Assembly (NCBI GenBank): GCA_040384665.1
Contig: JAZKIY010000065.1
Location: forward strand, 7,852-71,851
Reading direction: 5' to 3'
DNA: 64,000 nucleotides
Source: PCRC01 sp040384665
Lineage (GTDB): Bacteria; Pseudomonadota; Gammaproteobacteria; Burkholderiales; Burkholderiaceae_C
Position 1 is the first letter of the stretch; every line of letters begins with the position of its first letter. The translations under genes and the position numbers were made by a program. The notes beneath the pieces are model-generated. The model searched no databases. It saw only the letters and a list, made by a program, of their open reading frames with translations, and had not been told where the DNA came from. Shown piece after piece: positions 1-8,777 of this stretch.

Positions 1-1226
1 CCGTGCCCATGAACCCCGCTTCGGTGATGAAGCTGGTGACCACTTACGTCGCACTCGACCAGCTCGGCCCCGCCTTCACCTGGCCCACCAGCGTCTACCT
101 CGACGGCCCGGTGCGCGACGGCGTGCTGCAGGGTAACCTCGTCATCAAGGGCCAGGGCGATCCCAAGCTGGTGGTCGAGCGGCTGTGGCTGCTGCTGCGC
201 CGGGTGCAGGGCCTGGGCATCCGCCTGGTGGCGGGCGACATCGTGCTCGACCGCAGCGCGTTTGAGGTCGCGCCGCAAGACCCCGGCGAGTTCGACGGCG
301 AACGCCTGCGCCCCTACAACGCCAGCCCGGACGCGCTGCTGCTCAATTTCAAGTCGCTGGCCTTCACCTTCGTGCCCGACGTGGCCGCCGGTGTGGCGCG
401 GCTGCAGACCGAGCCGCCCCTGGCGGGCGTGTTGGTGCCGGCCAGCGTGGCCTTGTCCAACGAGCCCTGCGGCGACTGGCGCGGCGCCCTCAAGGCCGAC
501 TTTGCCGACCCCCTGCGCGTGCGTTTTGCCGGCGCCTACCCGGTCAGCTGCGGCGAACGTGTCTGGCCGGTGGCCTATGCCGACCCGGCGCGTTTTGCCC
601 CGCGCATGGTGGAAGGCCTGTGGCGTGAACTCGGCGGCGCGCTGACCGGCAAGGTGCGCGACGGCCGCGTGCCCGCCACGCTGAAACCGGCGTTCGAGGT
701 CGCCTCGCCGCCACTGACAGAAGCCATCCGCGACATCAACAAGTTCAGCAACAACGTGATGGCGCAGCAGCTCTTCCTCACGCTCAGCGCACAGGCACGC
801 GGCACCGGCACGCTGGACGGCTCGCGCAGCATGGTGGCCACCTGGTGGGGCGCCCGCTTTGGCGAAGCCGACGCGCCGGTGCTGGACAACGGCTCCGGCC
901 TGTCGCGCAACGAACGCATCAGCCCGCAGGCACTGGGCCGGCTGCTGCAGGCGGCCTGGGCCTCGCCGGTCATGCCAGAGCTGCTGTCGTCGCTGCCCAT
1001 CAGCGGGGTGGACGGCACCCTGCGCCGCAGCAAGGTGCGCCTGCCCGGCACCGCCCACCTCAAGACCGGCAGCCTGCGCGACGTGGTCAGCATCGCCGGC
1101 TATGTGGACGCCGCCAGCGGCAAACGCATGGTGCTGGTCGCGCTGGTCAACCACCCCAACGCCAACGCCGCCCGCCCGGCACTGGACGCGCTGGTGGAAT
1201 GGGCCGCGCGCGACATGCCGCCCTGA
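1..1226 (+). CDS. dacB: D-alanyl-D-alanine carboxypeptidase/endopeptidase (PBP4 type), 5' end missing
   Basis: Periplasmic penicillin-binding protein that trims or cleaves peptide cross-links in peptidoglycan (peptidase family S13). The reading frame is open at the left edge of the window, so the signal peptide and first residues are missing. About 407 residues remain. All three active-site motifs are visible: SxxK as SVMK at residues 7-10 of the fragment, SxN as SNN near residue 249, and KTG near residue 354. The long insertion between SxxK and SxN that marks PBP4/DacB over other carboxypeptidases is present. The gene stands alone on the plus strand. The next gene starts 158 nt downstream with its own ribosome site, so no operon is implied. 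The family call is secure; only the start is unknown. Confidence 0.93.
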   Translation, partial: VPMNPASVMKLVTTYVALDQLGPAFTWPTSVYLDGPVRDGVLQGNLVIKGQGDPKLVVERLWLLLRRVQGLGIRLVAGDIVLDRSAFEVAPQDPGEFDGERLRPYNASPDALLLNFKSLAFTFVPDVAAGVARLQTEPPLAGVLVPASVALSNEPCGDWRGALKADFADPLRVRFAGAYPVSCGERVWPVAYADPARFAPRMVEGLWRELGGALTGKVRDGRVPATLKPAFEVASPPLTEAIRDINKFSNNVMAQQLFLTLSAQARGTGTLDGSRSMVATWWGARFGEADAPVLDNGSGLSRNERISPQALGRLLQAAWASPVMPELLSSLPISGVDGTLRRSKVRLPGTAHLKTGSLRDVVSIAGYVDAASGKRMVLVALVNHPNANAARPALDALVEWAARDMPP

Positions 1227-1384
1227 CCGGCCTCGACCCTGGCCCGCACGCGCACCCAACGCACCCAACGCACCCAAAAGTATTCGGTAGTAACCCGCTG
1301 GGGCCAGCACGACCCCGGGCGTAGCATGGTTGCGGGAAAAGAACGCTCGTTCTATTTCACCACCCACAACAGGAGACACCCCCC

Positions 1385-2887
1385 ATGCACACCCCCATCC
1401 GGCTCAGCCTGCTGGCCTCGGCCGCCTTCCTCGCGGCCTGCGGCGGCGGCAACGACAGCCCCCCGCGCGGCAGCATCGCCGCGCCCACCGAGTCCACCCA
1501 GTCCTACACCACCACCTCGTTCAGCGCGCAGGTCAATGGCTCGGCCTCTACCGCGCCCCTCCTGCTGGTGGCGGGCGCACCCAAATGCGGCGTGGACGTG
1601 CAGCGCATCCGCTACAACACCGTGGGCGGCACGGGCGAGGCCACCACCGCCAGCGCGGCGCTGATGGTGCCCACCGGCACCGCCGCCGGTTGTACCGGCG
1701 CCCAGCCCATCGTGCTCTACGCCCATGGCACCACCACCGACCGCAACTACAACCTGGCCAGCTTTGCGCCCACCAACGCCGCCTACGGCGAAGCGCTGCT
1801 GGTGGCCGCGATGTACGCCGCGCAGGGCTTCGTTGTTGTGGCACCCAATTACGCCGGCTACGACAGCTCGGCCCTCAACTACCACCCCTACCTGAACGCC
1901 AACCAGCAGAGCAGCGACATGGTGGACGCGCTGACCGCCGCCCGCTCGGTGCTCGCCACCGGGCGCGACAACGGCAAGCTGTTCATCACTGGCTACTCGC
2001 AGGGCGGTTATGTGGCCATGGCCACCCACCGCGCGATGCAGGCCGCCGGCCAGACGGTGACCGCGTCGGCCCCGCTGTCGGCGCCGTCGGCCATCAGCCT
2101 GCTGGTGGACTACAACTTCTCAGGTGCGCCGGCGCTTGGCGGCACCACCTTCACCCCGCTGCTCAGCACCAGCTGGCAGCGGCAGTTTGGCAACGTCTAC
2201 AGCAACATCACAGATGTGTACGAGGCGCCCTACGCCGCCACCATCGAGAACCTGCTGCCGAGCACGCAGTCCATCGCCGCGTTGGTGGCCGCCAACCAGT
2301 TCCCGGCCACACAGGCGCTGTACGCGGCCAACGCGCAACCACCGCTGGCGGTGCCGGCGCTGGCACCGTTCGGTTTTTATGGCCCGAACAACCTGATCAA
2401 GTCCACCTTCCTGGCAGCGGCGGCCGCCGACATTGCGGCCCAGGGCTGCCCAGGCAATGCGTTCCCGGCCACCGCCGGTTCGCTGTCCACCACCACGCCA
2501 TTGGCCTGCGCCCCGACCAACGGCTTCCGCCGCGCCGCCGTGGCCAACGACCTGCGCAACTGGCTGCCGACGCGGCCGATGCTGATGTGCGGCGGCGCCA
2601 ACGACCCAACGGTCAACTTCCTCAGCACCCGCGCCACCGCCGGCTACTTCAGCGCACGCGGTGCCACCGCCGCGTCGCTGACGGTGCTGGACCTGGAAGC
2701 CGCGGCCACCGGCCCAACTGACCCGTACGCCGCCGCCAAGGCCGGCTTTGCCCAGGCCGTCGCCGCCACGGCGGGCACGGGCGGCGCCACGGCGGTGGTG
2801 ACCAGCTACCACGGTGGGCTGGTGCCGCCGTTCTGCAATGCCGCAGCGCGCGGCTTCTTCCAGGGTGTGATCGCCGCTGGCATCTGA
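1385..2887 (+). CDS. Secreted alpha/beta-hydrolase lipoprotein (lipase/esterase-like)
   Basis: A 500-residue exported hydrolase. The N-terminus is a lipoprotein signal peptide ending in the lipobox LAAC (Cys about residue 19), followed by a Gly-rich spacer, so it is probably anchored to the outer membrane. The nucleophile elbow GYSQGG lies near residue 204, and the surrounding segment (FITGYSQGGYVAMATHRA) resembles secretory lipases (LIP family). A late HGG near the C-terminus (SYHGGLVPPFC) is a candidate for the catalytic His. The start is supported by AGGAG at about 1371-1375. The substrate cannot be read from sequence; lipid ester or short polyester are both possible. A strong terminator follows immediately. 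No operon partner. Confidence 0.8.
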   Translation: MHTPIRLSLLASAAFLAACGGGNDSPPRGSIAAPTESTQSYTTTSFSAQVNGSASTAPLLLVAGAPKCGVDVQRIRYNTVGGTGEATTASAALMVPTGTAAGCTGAQPIVLYAHGTTTDRNYNLASFAPTNAAYGEALLVAAMYAAQGFVVVAPNYAGYDSSALNYHPYLNANQQSSDMVDALTAARSVLATGRDNGKLFITGYSQGGYVAMATHRAMQAAGQTVTASAPLSAPSAISLLVDYNFSGAPALGGTTFTPLLSTSWQRQFGNVYSNITDVYEAPYAATIENLLPSTQSIAALVAANQFPATQALYAANAQPPLAVPALAPFGFYGPNNLIKSTFLAAAAADIAAQGCPGNAFPATAGSLSTTTPLACAPTNGFRRAAVANDLRNWLPTRPMLMCGGANDPTVNFLSTRATAGYFSARGATAASLTVLDLEAAATGPTDPYAAAKAGFAQAVAATAGTGGATAVVTSYHGGLVPPFCNAAARGFFQGVIAAGI

Positions 2888-2903
2888 ACCGCCATGCCCA
2901 GCA

Positions 2904-2931
2904 AAAAGCCGACCCAAGGGTCGGCTTTTTT
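2904..2931. terminator. Bidirectional rho-independent terminator
   Basis: A hairpin with arms AAAGCCGACCC and GGGTCGGCTTT around an AA loop, flanked by an A run on the left and a T run on the right. It can therefore terminate both the plus-strand hydrolase gene ending at 2887 and the minus-strand SGNH gene ending at 2950. These converge here. Confidence 0.92.
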
Positions 2932-2949
2932 CATGGGCACATGCCAGTG

Positions 2950-3918
2950 TCAGAAGATGCTGCGCGCCCGGTCATAGGCAAAGTCGCCGAACAAGCGGTG
3001 CGCGCGCGGGGCGGGGTACACCGGGTCGGCAAACAACGTGGTGTTGTAGTCGATGCCGGGCACCAGCGTGCCGGTGTTGCAGACCCGGGAACTGACATGG
3101 GCGCTGGCGCTGATGCCGATGCCGGAGTCGCCGCTGGCCGTGGCCGTGCAAACAGGCGTGTAGGGGCCGCCCTGCGTGCCATTGATTCCGAAGGAACCTG
3201 GCTGGTTGAACAGCAAGTTGAAGTAGTTGGCCGAATCGATGTACAGCAGGCTGCGGCCCCGGTCGACCAGTGGCAGCTGGGCCGCCTCGTTGAAGCGCAG
3301 CGACAGGTTGGACAGTTCTGAGTTGGCACCGCCCTGGCCAATGCTGACGGCCCATGGCGTGATGCGCAGGTCATACACACCGATCAGCACCACATAGCGC
3401 GCGCCCGCATCCAGCAGCCGGGCAACCTGGGTGGCCAGGTCGCGGCCCGCCTGTTGCACATTGGCCAGCCGCTGCGCCTGGCTCTGGCCGGTGTTGACGG
3501 TCTCGGCAATGATGTCGCTGATGCCGCCGTTGATGACCAGCAGGTCGGTCTTGAGCAAGCCGGATGTGAGGTAAGCGGACACCTGTTCTTCGATGCTCAA
3601 ACGGGTGCTGTTGCCGGTGACGTCGGGTTTGGCCCGAACGCGCACATTGCCTTGGGCATACCCGGTGCCACCCGCCGATTGCGCGGTCAGGGCCAGGCCA
3701 TACCGCGTGGTGAACTGCTGCACCCAGACGTTGACCAAGCCGTCGTTGACGGTGTAGCGGTTGCCGCTCTGGCCCACGTCGCTGAAAGCGTCACCGAACG
3801 AGACAATGCGCGTCGGGTTGAAGGGCTCGACGATCGAGCCACCGCCGCAACTGGCCAGCACAGCGCTGGCGGCCACGGCAGCGCACAGCAGCAGGCTGCG
3901 CAGACGGGGAAATGTCAT
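2950..3918 (-). CDS. SGNH/GDSL-fold lipoprotein with degenerate catalytic residues
   Basis: A 322-residue lipoprotein: signal peptide with lipobox LASC (Cys24) and a Gly-rich spacer. The SGNH hydrolase blocks are recognisable but altered. Block I reads FGDAFSD (residues 41-47) where esterases have FGDSLSD, so the nucleophile Ser is Ala44. Block III reads GGISD (131-135) where GxND is usual, so the oxyanion Asn is Ser134. Block V reads DPVYP (298-302) where DxxHP is usual, so the catalytic His is Tyr301; Asp298 remains. Block II (GGTGYAQG) looks normal. The frame is intact, which argues for a kept non-enzymatic role, perhaps carbohydrate or lipid binding. GGAG precedes the start at a reasonable distance. 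Ser46 as an alternative nucleophile cannot be excluded. Confidence 0.75.
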   Translation of the reverse strand: MTFPRLRSLLLCAAVAASAVLASCGGGSIVEPFNPTRIVSFGDAFSDVGQSGNRYTVNDGLVNVWVQQFTTRYGLALTAQSAGGTGYAQGNVRVRAKPDVTGNSTRLSIEEQVSAYLTSGLLKTDLLVINGGISDIIAETVNTGQSQAQRLANVQQAGRDLATQVARLLDAGARYVVLIGVYDLRITPWAVSIGQGGANSELSNLSLRFNEAAQLPLVDRGRSLLYIDSANYFNLLFNQPGSFGINGTQGGPYTPVCTATASGDSGIGISASAHVSSRVCNTGTLVPGIDYNTTLFADPVYPAPRAHRLFGDFAYDRARSIF

Positions 3919-3987
3919 CTCAAATTCTCCAAAAGTTGGACCATCTGGCGTGGCCAGTGGTCATCAGGCTATCTTAACGTGCAGGCG

Positions 3988-4983
3988 TCAACTCGCTGCG
4001 GCGCGGGACAAGCGGTCCAGCACGCCAGCCCAGGCCGGCGCGTCGGGCGGGGTTTCGACCCAGATCAGCTTGACGCCCTGGGCGTCAAAGTCGCGCAGCT
4101 GGCCGAACAGCTGCTGCGCGGTGGCGTCGGCGTCGTCGGGCATGCGGCGGGCCAGCACCAGCGGCGAACGCACCTTGAGCACGCTGCGCGACCACAGCGC
4201 GATCACCGGCGGCGTCTTGTCCACCCCCTGCAACAGGTCGAGCGCGGTCTGCAGGGCCTTGGCGTCCATCAGCCGCACCTTGGCGCGGGGCGCGTAGTGG
4301 GCCTCCAGCGTGCCGGAAGCGCGCGGTGCGGCGCTGGGCACGGCGCCCGGCAACTGCACCGGCTGGCCGCAGGCGGCCGACAGCATGTCCAGCGTGAGCT
4401 GCCCTGGCCGCAACAGCACCGGCACACCCCGGCTGCAGTCCACGATGGTGGACTCGATACCGACCCGGCAGGGCCCGCCGTCCAGCACCAGCAGGCCGCT
4501 GCCAAACTCGCCCTGCACATGCGCCGCGGTGGTCGGGCTGACGCGGCCAAACAGGTTGGCGCTGGGTGCGGCCAGCCCGGGCACACCCACCTCGGCACAG
4601 GCCCGCAGCAGCGCCTGTGCCACCGGGTGGGCCGGGCAGCGCAGGCCGACCGAGTCTTGCCCACCGGCCGCCGCGGCCGCCACGTCAGGCCGGCGCGGCA
4701 GGATCAGTGTCAGCGGGCCGGGCCAGAAGGCGGCCATCAGGCGCTGGGCGAAGCCGGGCACGCTGGCGGCGAAATGCTCCACGCCGCCCGCATCGGCCAC
4801 GTGCACGATCAGCGGGTGGTCGCTGGGCCGGCCTTTGGCGGCAAAAATTTTCGCCACGGCGGTGGGGTTGGTGGCGTCGGCCGCCAGGCCGTAGACGGTT
4901 TCGGTGGGCAGGCCGACCAACTCGCCCGCGCGCAGCGTGGCGGCCGCTTCGGCCAGCGCCACGGCGTCGGGTGAACGGACCAT
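3988..4983 (-). CDS. sua5: L-threonylcarbamoyladenylate synthase, Sua5 type
   Basis: Cytoplasmic enzyme that makes L-threonylcarbamoyl-AMP from threonine, bicarbonate and ATP, the first step of t6A37 modification on ANN-decoding tRNAs. At 331 residues it is the long form: a YrdC-type domain (about residues 10-190), with the typical PTETVYGLAADA and KGRPSDHPL segments near the start, and then a smaller C-terminal Sua5 domain. SANLFGRVSPT and GIESTIVD are further family signatures. It is the last gene of a minus-strand purE-purK-sua5 run, 10 nt after purK, an arrangement common in Burkholderiales. Confidence 0.93.
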   Translation of the reverse strand: MVRSPDAVALAEAAATLRAGELVGLPTETVYGLAADATNPTAVAKIFAAKGRPSDHPLIVHVADAGGVEHFAASVPGFAQRLMAAFWPGPLTLILPRRPDVAAAAAGGQDSVGLRCPAHPVAQALLRACAEVGVPGLAAPSANLFGRVSPTTAAHVQGEFGSGLLVLDGGPCRVGIESTIVDCSRGVPVLLRPGQLTLDMLSAACGQPVQLPGAVPSAAPRASGTLEAHYAPRAKVRLMDAKALQTALDLLQGVDKTPPVIALWSRSVLKVRSPLVLARRMPDDADATAQQLFGQLRDFDAQGVKLIWVETPPDAPAWAGVLDRLSRAAAS

Positions 4984-4993
4984 CTTCAGCGCC

Positions 4994-6244
4994 TCAGAAC
5001 GGCGCGATGCGCAGCAGCGCGGCGGCCGCCAGCGCGTTGGCGCGCACCTCGGACACGGTGGCGGCGGTCAGCGTCAGGTGGCCCATCTTGCGGCCAGGGC
5101 GGGCACTGAGCTTGCCGTACAGGTGCAGGTGGGTGCCGGGCAGGGCCAGCACCGCGTCCCACGGTGGGTTCTCACCACCGGGGCCCCAGATGTCGCCCAG
5201 CAAATTCAGCATGATGGCCGGGCTGTGCTGGCGCGGTTGCGGCAGTGGCAGGCCTGCCAGCGTGCGCACCTGCAGGTCGAACTGCGAGAAGTCGCAGGCC
5301 TCGATGCTGTAGTGGCCGCTGTTGTGCGGGCGCGGCGCCATTTCGTTCACCACCAGGCGGGTGCCGCCTTGATTGTCCGGAACAACGAAGAACTCCACGC
5401 ACAGCACGCCCACGTACTGCAGGCCATTTGCTATGGATTTCGCAGCAGCAACGGCAGATTCGACCAGGGCTGGTGGCAGATTTCCTTCAAAAACCTCGGT
5501 CACAGCCAGAATGCCGTCGCGGTGGAGGTTGCGCTGGGGCGGCAGATTGACCACCGTGCCATCGGCCCCACGCGCCACCACCACCGAACACTCGTCCAGC
5601 AGCTGCAGGCGCTGCTCCAGCACACAGGGCACGCCCTTCAGCTCGGCCCAGCCGGCGGCGAGTTCGGCGCGGGTGGCGACGCGGATCTGGCCCTTGCCGT
5701 CGTAGCCGAGGCGGGTGGTTTTCAGGATGCCGGGCAACAGCGCGTCGGGCACGGCGGCGAGGTGTGCGTCAGACGCAATCACCGCATAAGGTGCGCAGGG
5801 CACGCCACAGCGCACGAAATGGGCCTTTTCTTCGGCGCGGTCTTGCGCAATCGCCACCGCCTGCGCGGAAGGGGCCACCGGGCGCTGCGCGGCCAGGGCG
5901 CTCAGCGACGGCGCGGGCACGTTCTCGAATTCGGTGGTGATGGCGGCACAGCGCTGCGCCAGCTGCGCCAGGCCCTGGGCGTCGTCGTAGGCGGTCTGGA
6001 TGTGGACATGGCTGACCAAGCCGGCCGGGCTGTTCGCGTCCGGGTCCAGCACGGCCGTGTAGTAGCCGAGTTGCTGCGCGGCGTGCACGAACATGCGGCC
6101 CAGTTGGCCGCCGCCCATCACGCCCAGGGTGGCCCCTGGCAGGATGGCGAGAGTCCGTCCCGCCGCCGGGCCGCCCCAAGGGGGGACAGCCCCCTCGGGG
6201 GGCAGCGAACCACACGAAGTGGGGAGCGTGGGGGCGATGCTCAT
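4994..6244 (-). CDS. purK: 5-(carboxyamino)imidazole ribonucleotide synthase
   Basis: ATP-dependent carboxylation of AIR to N5-CAIR in purine synthesis; ATP-grasp fold. The start at 6244 is set by a 4-nt ATGA overlap with the purE stop. The family's own sequence begins only at about residue 37 (LGVMGGGQLGRM). The preceding ~35 residues (IAPTLP...GSLPPEGAVP...) are encoded by a dispersed GC-rich repeat, so the N-terminal tail is a repeat-derived extension. Typical later segments include EFENVP and NEMAPRPHNSGHY. A second, different repeat (5430-5493) lies inside the coding sequence and encodes part of the ALVESAVAAAKSIANGLQ stretch. Function is secure. Whether the tail is translated or a later start is used is uncertain. 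Confidence 0.92.
   Translation of the reverse strand: MSIAPTLPTSCGSLPPEGAVPPWGGPAAGRTLAILPGATLGVMGGGQLGRMFVHAAQQLGYYTAVLDPDANSPAGLVSHVHIQTAYDDAQGLAQLAQRCAAITTEFENVPAPSLSALAAQRPVAPSAQAVAIAQDRAEEKAHFVRCGVPCAPYAVIASDAHLAAVPDALLPGILKTTRLGYDGKGQIRVATRAELAAGWAELKGVPCVLEQRLQLLDECSVVVARGADGTVVNLPPQRNLHRDGILAVTEVFEGNLPPALVESAVAAAKSIANGLQYVGVLCVEFFVVPDNQGGTRLVVNEMAPRPHNSGHYSIEACDFSQFDLQVRTLAGLPLPQPRQHSPAIMLNLLGDIWGPGGENPPWDAVLALPGTHLHLYGKLSARPGRKMGHLTLTAATVSEVRANALAAAALLRIAPF
5430..5493 (+). repeat. Dispersed ~65-bp element, copy 1 (inside purK, antisense)
   Basis: Diverged copy of the family with pattern GCTAT...ATAGC, then GCCAGATTTCACTAGGGCTT, GAGGCCGATTTGGCTT and GAAAAA. Here the recognisable parts are GCTATGGATTT, GGCAGATTCGACCAGGGCT and GGCAGATTTCCTTCAAAAA. 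The purK frame stays open through it. Confidence 0.6.
6160..6240 (+). repeat. GC-rich ~75-bp element, copy A (purK 5' end)
   Basis: Shares GGGCCGCCCCAAG, CCCCTCGGGGGGCAGCGAA and CCAC...AAG..GG.GAGCGTGGGGGCGAT with the copy at 41976-42052. A strong hairpin (GCCCCC/GGGGGGC) is part of it. It spans the first ~28 codons of purK. Confidence 0.8.
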
Positions 6245-6732
6245 GCCGGGGGCAACGTCATGGCCTGCGCCGCCTGGGTCTGCGCCACACGGAAGGCATT
6301 GAGCCGGGCCAGCAGGTCTGGGTGGCCGTGGGCCAGCAAAGCCACCGCAAACAGCGCGGCGTTGGCCGCACCGGCGGCACCAATGGCGAAAGTGGCGACC
6401 GGAATGCCCTTGGGCATTTGCACAATGCTGTGCAGCGAGTCCACGCCCTGCAGGTGTTTGGAGGCCACCGGCACGCCCAGCACCGGCACGGTGGTTTTGG
6501 CGGCCAGCATGCCGGGCAGGTGCGCGGCACCGCCGGCACCGGCGATGATGGCGCGCAGGCCCCGGCCGGCCGCGGCTTCGGCGTAAGCGAACATGGCGTC
6601 TGGCATGCGGTGCGCCGAAACGACCTTGGCCTCGTGCGCGATGCCGAATTCCGTCAGAATCTGCACCGCGTGTTGCATCGTGTCCCAGTCGCTGCTGGAG
6701 CCCATCACCACGCCGATTTGAATTGGAGTCAT
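6241..6732 (-). CDS. purE: N5-carboxyaminoimidazole ribonucleotide mutase
   Basis: Converts N5-CAIR to CAIR, the step after PurK. The start chosen at 6732 gives 163 residues beginning MTPIQIGVVMGSSSDW, the usual PurE N-terminus with the GSSSDW substrate loop. A longer frame upstream has no family similarity. Other signatures are SAHRMPD, IAGAGGAAHLPGM and the GVPVASKHLQGVDSL stretch. The stop overlaps the purK start as ATGA, so translation of the two is probably coupled. Upstream lies a divergent thioredoxin-TPR gene, 92 nt away. Confidence 0.95.
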   Translation of the reverse strand: MTPIQIGVVMGSSSDWDTMQHAVQILTEFGIAHEAKVVSAHRMPDAMFAYAEAAAGRGLRAIIAGAGGAAHLPGMLAAKTTVPVLGVPVASKHLQGVDSLHSIVQMPKGIPVATFAIGAAGAANAALFAVALLAHGHPDLLARLNAFRVAQTQAAQAMTLPPA

Positions 6733-6824
6733 AGGTCCCAACCTGTTGAAGACCCGCCACCAAACCCGGTGGCGAATCCGTGATTTTACTTTTGCCACGA
6801 ACCCTGCCCCACGGCCCGCACCGC

Positions 6825-7733
6825 ATGATCGACGTCACCCTGCAAAACTTTGAAACCGAGGTCATGGAAACCTCCAAATCCACCCCGGTCCTGGTCGATT
6901 TCTGGGCCGACTGGTGTGGCCCCTGCAAGTCGCTCGGCCCGGTCCTGGAAAAGCTGGAAACCGCCTACGAAGGCTGCTTCAAGCTCGTCAAGGTCAATGC
7001 CGACGAGGAACAACAGCTCTCCAGCGCCTTCGGCGTGCGCAGCCTGCCGACCTGCATTCTGCTGATCGACGGCAAGCCGGTGGACGGTTTCATGGGCGCG
7101 CTGCCCGAAGGCAAGGTGCGCGAGTTTCTCGACAAGCACCTGCCCACACCGGAAGAAGTGGCCGCCGAGGAAGAGGAAGAAGAAGCCCTGGACCTGCTGG
7201 CCGAGGGCAACGCCGACGCCGCACTGGAGAAACTGCAGCACGCGGTGGCCACCGACCCGGCCAACGAGGCCGCCCGCTTCGACTACGTGAAGCTGCTGCT
7301 GCAGATGGGCCGCGACGACGACGCCAAGGTCGCTTTTGCCCCGGTGATCGCCACCACCGCCCAGAACCGCCGTTTTGACGCACTCCAGCGCTGGATGAAC
7401 GCTATTGATTCTGTAGCTGAAACACCAGATTTTTCTAAGGCTGAGGCCGGGTTTGATGCAAAAATTGCGGCCAACCGCCGTGATTTTGACGCCCGTTTCG
7501 CCAAAGCCCAGTTGCTGATGGCCACGCAGCGCTGGACCGAAGCGATGGACGAGCTGCTCGACATCCTGATGCGCGACAAGGCCTGGCACGACGACCTCGC
7601 CCGCAAGACCTGCATCGCCATCCTGGAGCTGATCGAGCCGCCCAGGGCCAAAGTGGCCGATGGCCAGATTCCGCCGCAAGACCCGACCGTGGCCAGCTAC
7701 CGCCGCCGACTCAGCAGCGTCGTGCTGAGCTGA
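6825..7733 (+). CDS. cnoX: Thioredoxin-TPR fusion protein, CnoX/YbbN family
   Basis: Cytoplasmic co-chaperone-like protein of 302 residues. Residues 1-110 form a thioredoxin domain with an intact WCGPC active site (about residues 31-35) and the cis-Pro loop SLPTC. An acidic linker (EEVAAEEEEEEALDLL) follows, then TPR-like helical repeats to the C-terminus. In E. coli CnoX the first cysteine is missing and the protein acts as a holdase for GroEL/DnaK; the full CGPC here suggests a redox-active version. A dispersed-repeat copy (7401-7463) sits in the coding sequence and encodes the segment NAIDSVAETPDFSKAEAGFD between TPR units. The start at 6825 gives the normal thioredoxin N-terminus. Divergent from purE. 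Confidence 0.85.
   Translation: MIDVTLQNFETEVMETSKSTPVLVDFWADWCGPCKSLGPVLEKLETAYEGCFKLVKVNADEEQQLSSAFGVRSLPTCILLIDGKPVDGFMGALPEGKVREFLDKHLPTPEEVAAEEEEEEALDLLAEGNADAALEKLQHAVATDPANEAARFDYVKLLLQMGRDDDAKVAFAPVIATTAQNRRFDALQRWMNAIDSVAETPDFSKAEAGFDAKIAANRRDFDARFAKAQLLMATQRWTEAMDELLDILMRDKAWHDDLARKTCIAILELIEPPRAKVADGQIPPQDPTVASYRRRLSSVVLS
7401..7463 (+). repeat. Dispersed ~65-bp element, copy 2 (inside cnoX, sense)
   Basis: GCTATTGATTCTGTAGCTGA, ACACCAGATTTTTCTAAGGC and GAGGCC...AAAAATT follow the family pattern. It is translated in frame between TPR units. Confidence 0.65.
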
Positions 7734-7823
7734 CGAAGGCCCTGGCTGGCTGGAACCAATCCAGCCGGTGCCCACTCGGACGAAGGTGCGCGGCCCCCGC
7801 GCGATCAGGGAATAGGACACCCC

Positions 7824-8765
7824 ATGCCGCTCCTTCGCCGCCAGGCCATCGCGTCCCTGCTCACCCTGCTGCCGGCCTTGCCCGGCCACGCGCAACGCCA
7901 GACCGTGCCGGCCGACGCGGGCGAGGACGTGGTGGTGGAAGCGCTCAAGGTGGGCAGCGCCCACATCGAACTGCAGTTCGCCCCCGGCTTCAACGCCACC
8001 CAGCGGGCGCTGGCCAAGCAGTGGGTGCTGCGCTCGGCCAACGCCGTGACCGCGTACTTTGGCCGCTACCCGGTGGATGGCGGCGAGATTGTGGTGGTGC
8101 CCACCCACGGCAGCGGCGTGAACGGTGGCACCACCTTCAACGGCCCACCGCCCACGGTGCGCGTCAACCTGGGCCGCGACACCTCTGCCGCACGGCTGCT
8201 GGACGACTGGGTCATGGTGCACGAGATGGTGCACCTCGCCATTCCCTACCTGCCGCGCCGCCACAACTGGTTCCACGAGGGCGCCGCGACGTATGTGGAG
8301 ATCATCGCCCGGGCGCGGGCCGGGCTCACCACCGCCAGCAGCGTCTGGGTGCAGTTGCCCGCCAGCCTGCACCAAGGCCTGCCCCAGCCGGGCGACCGCG
8401 GGCTGGACTTCACCCCGAGCTGGGGCCGCACCTACTGGGGCGGCGCGATGTTCTGCCTGCTGGCCGACGTGGCCATGCGCCAACGCAGCCACAACCGCGT
8501 CGGCCTGCAAGACGCACTGCGCGGCCTGGTGGCCAGCGGCAGCCACTACGGTGTGGCGCTGAGCCTGGAAGAAACGCTGAAGCGCGCCGACCGGGCCACC
8601 GGCATGGCGGTGCTGGCCGAGCTGTATGCCGGCATGAAAGACAAGCCGGTCACGCCCGACCTGCCCCAGCTGTGGAAGGACCTGGGCGTGGAGATTGTGG
8701 GCCGCAGCGTCAGCCTGCGGGACGACGCGCCGCTGTCGGCGGTGCGCCGGGCCATCACCGCCTGA
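7824..8765 (+). CDS. Secreted gluzincin-type metallopeptidase-like protein
   Basis: A 313-residue protein with an N-terminal signal sequence (RRQAIASLLTLLPALPGHAQ), so probably periplasmic. The zinc motif HEMVH lies near residues 133-137 and is followed about 14 residues later by FHEGAATY, whose Glu is a plausible third zinc ligand as in gluzincins (clan MA). The remaining sequence is not one I recognise as a named peptidase. It follows the thioredoxin-TPR gene by 90 nt on the same strand and ends 12 nt before the convergent purC. Peptidase activity is inferred from the motif alone. Confidence 0.65.
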   Translation: MPLLRRQAIASLLTLLPALPGHAQRQTVPADAGEDVVVEALKVGSAHIELQFAPGFNATQRALAKQWVLRSANAVTAYFGRYPVDGGEIVVVPTHGSGVNGGTTFNGPPPTVRVNLGRDTSAARLLDDWVMVHEMVHLAIPYLPRRHNWFHEGAATYVEIIARARAGLTTASSVWVQLPASLHQGLPQPGDRGLDFTPSWGRTYWGGAMFCLLADVAMRQRSHNRVGLQDALRGLVASGSHYGVALSLEETLKRADRATGMAVLAELYAGMKDKPVTPDLPQLWKDLGVEIVGRSVSLRDDAPLSAVRRAITA

Positions 8766-8777
8766 GCCTGTGGCGGC

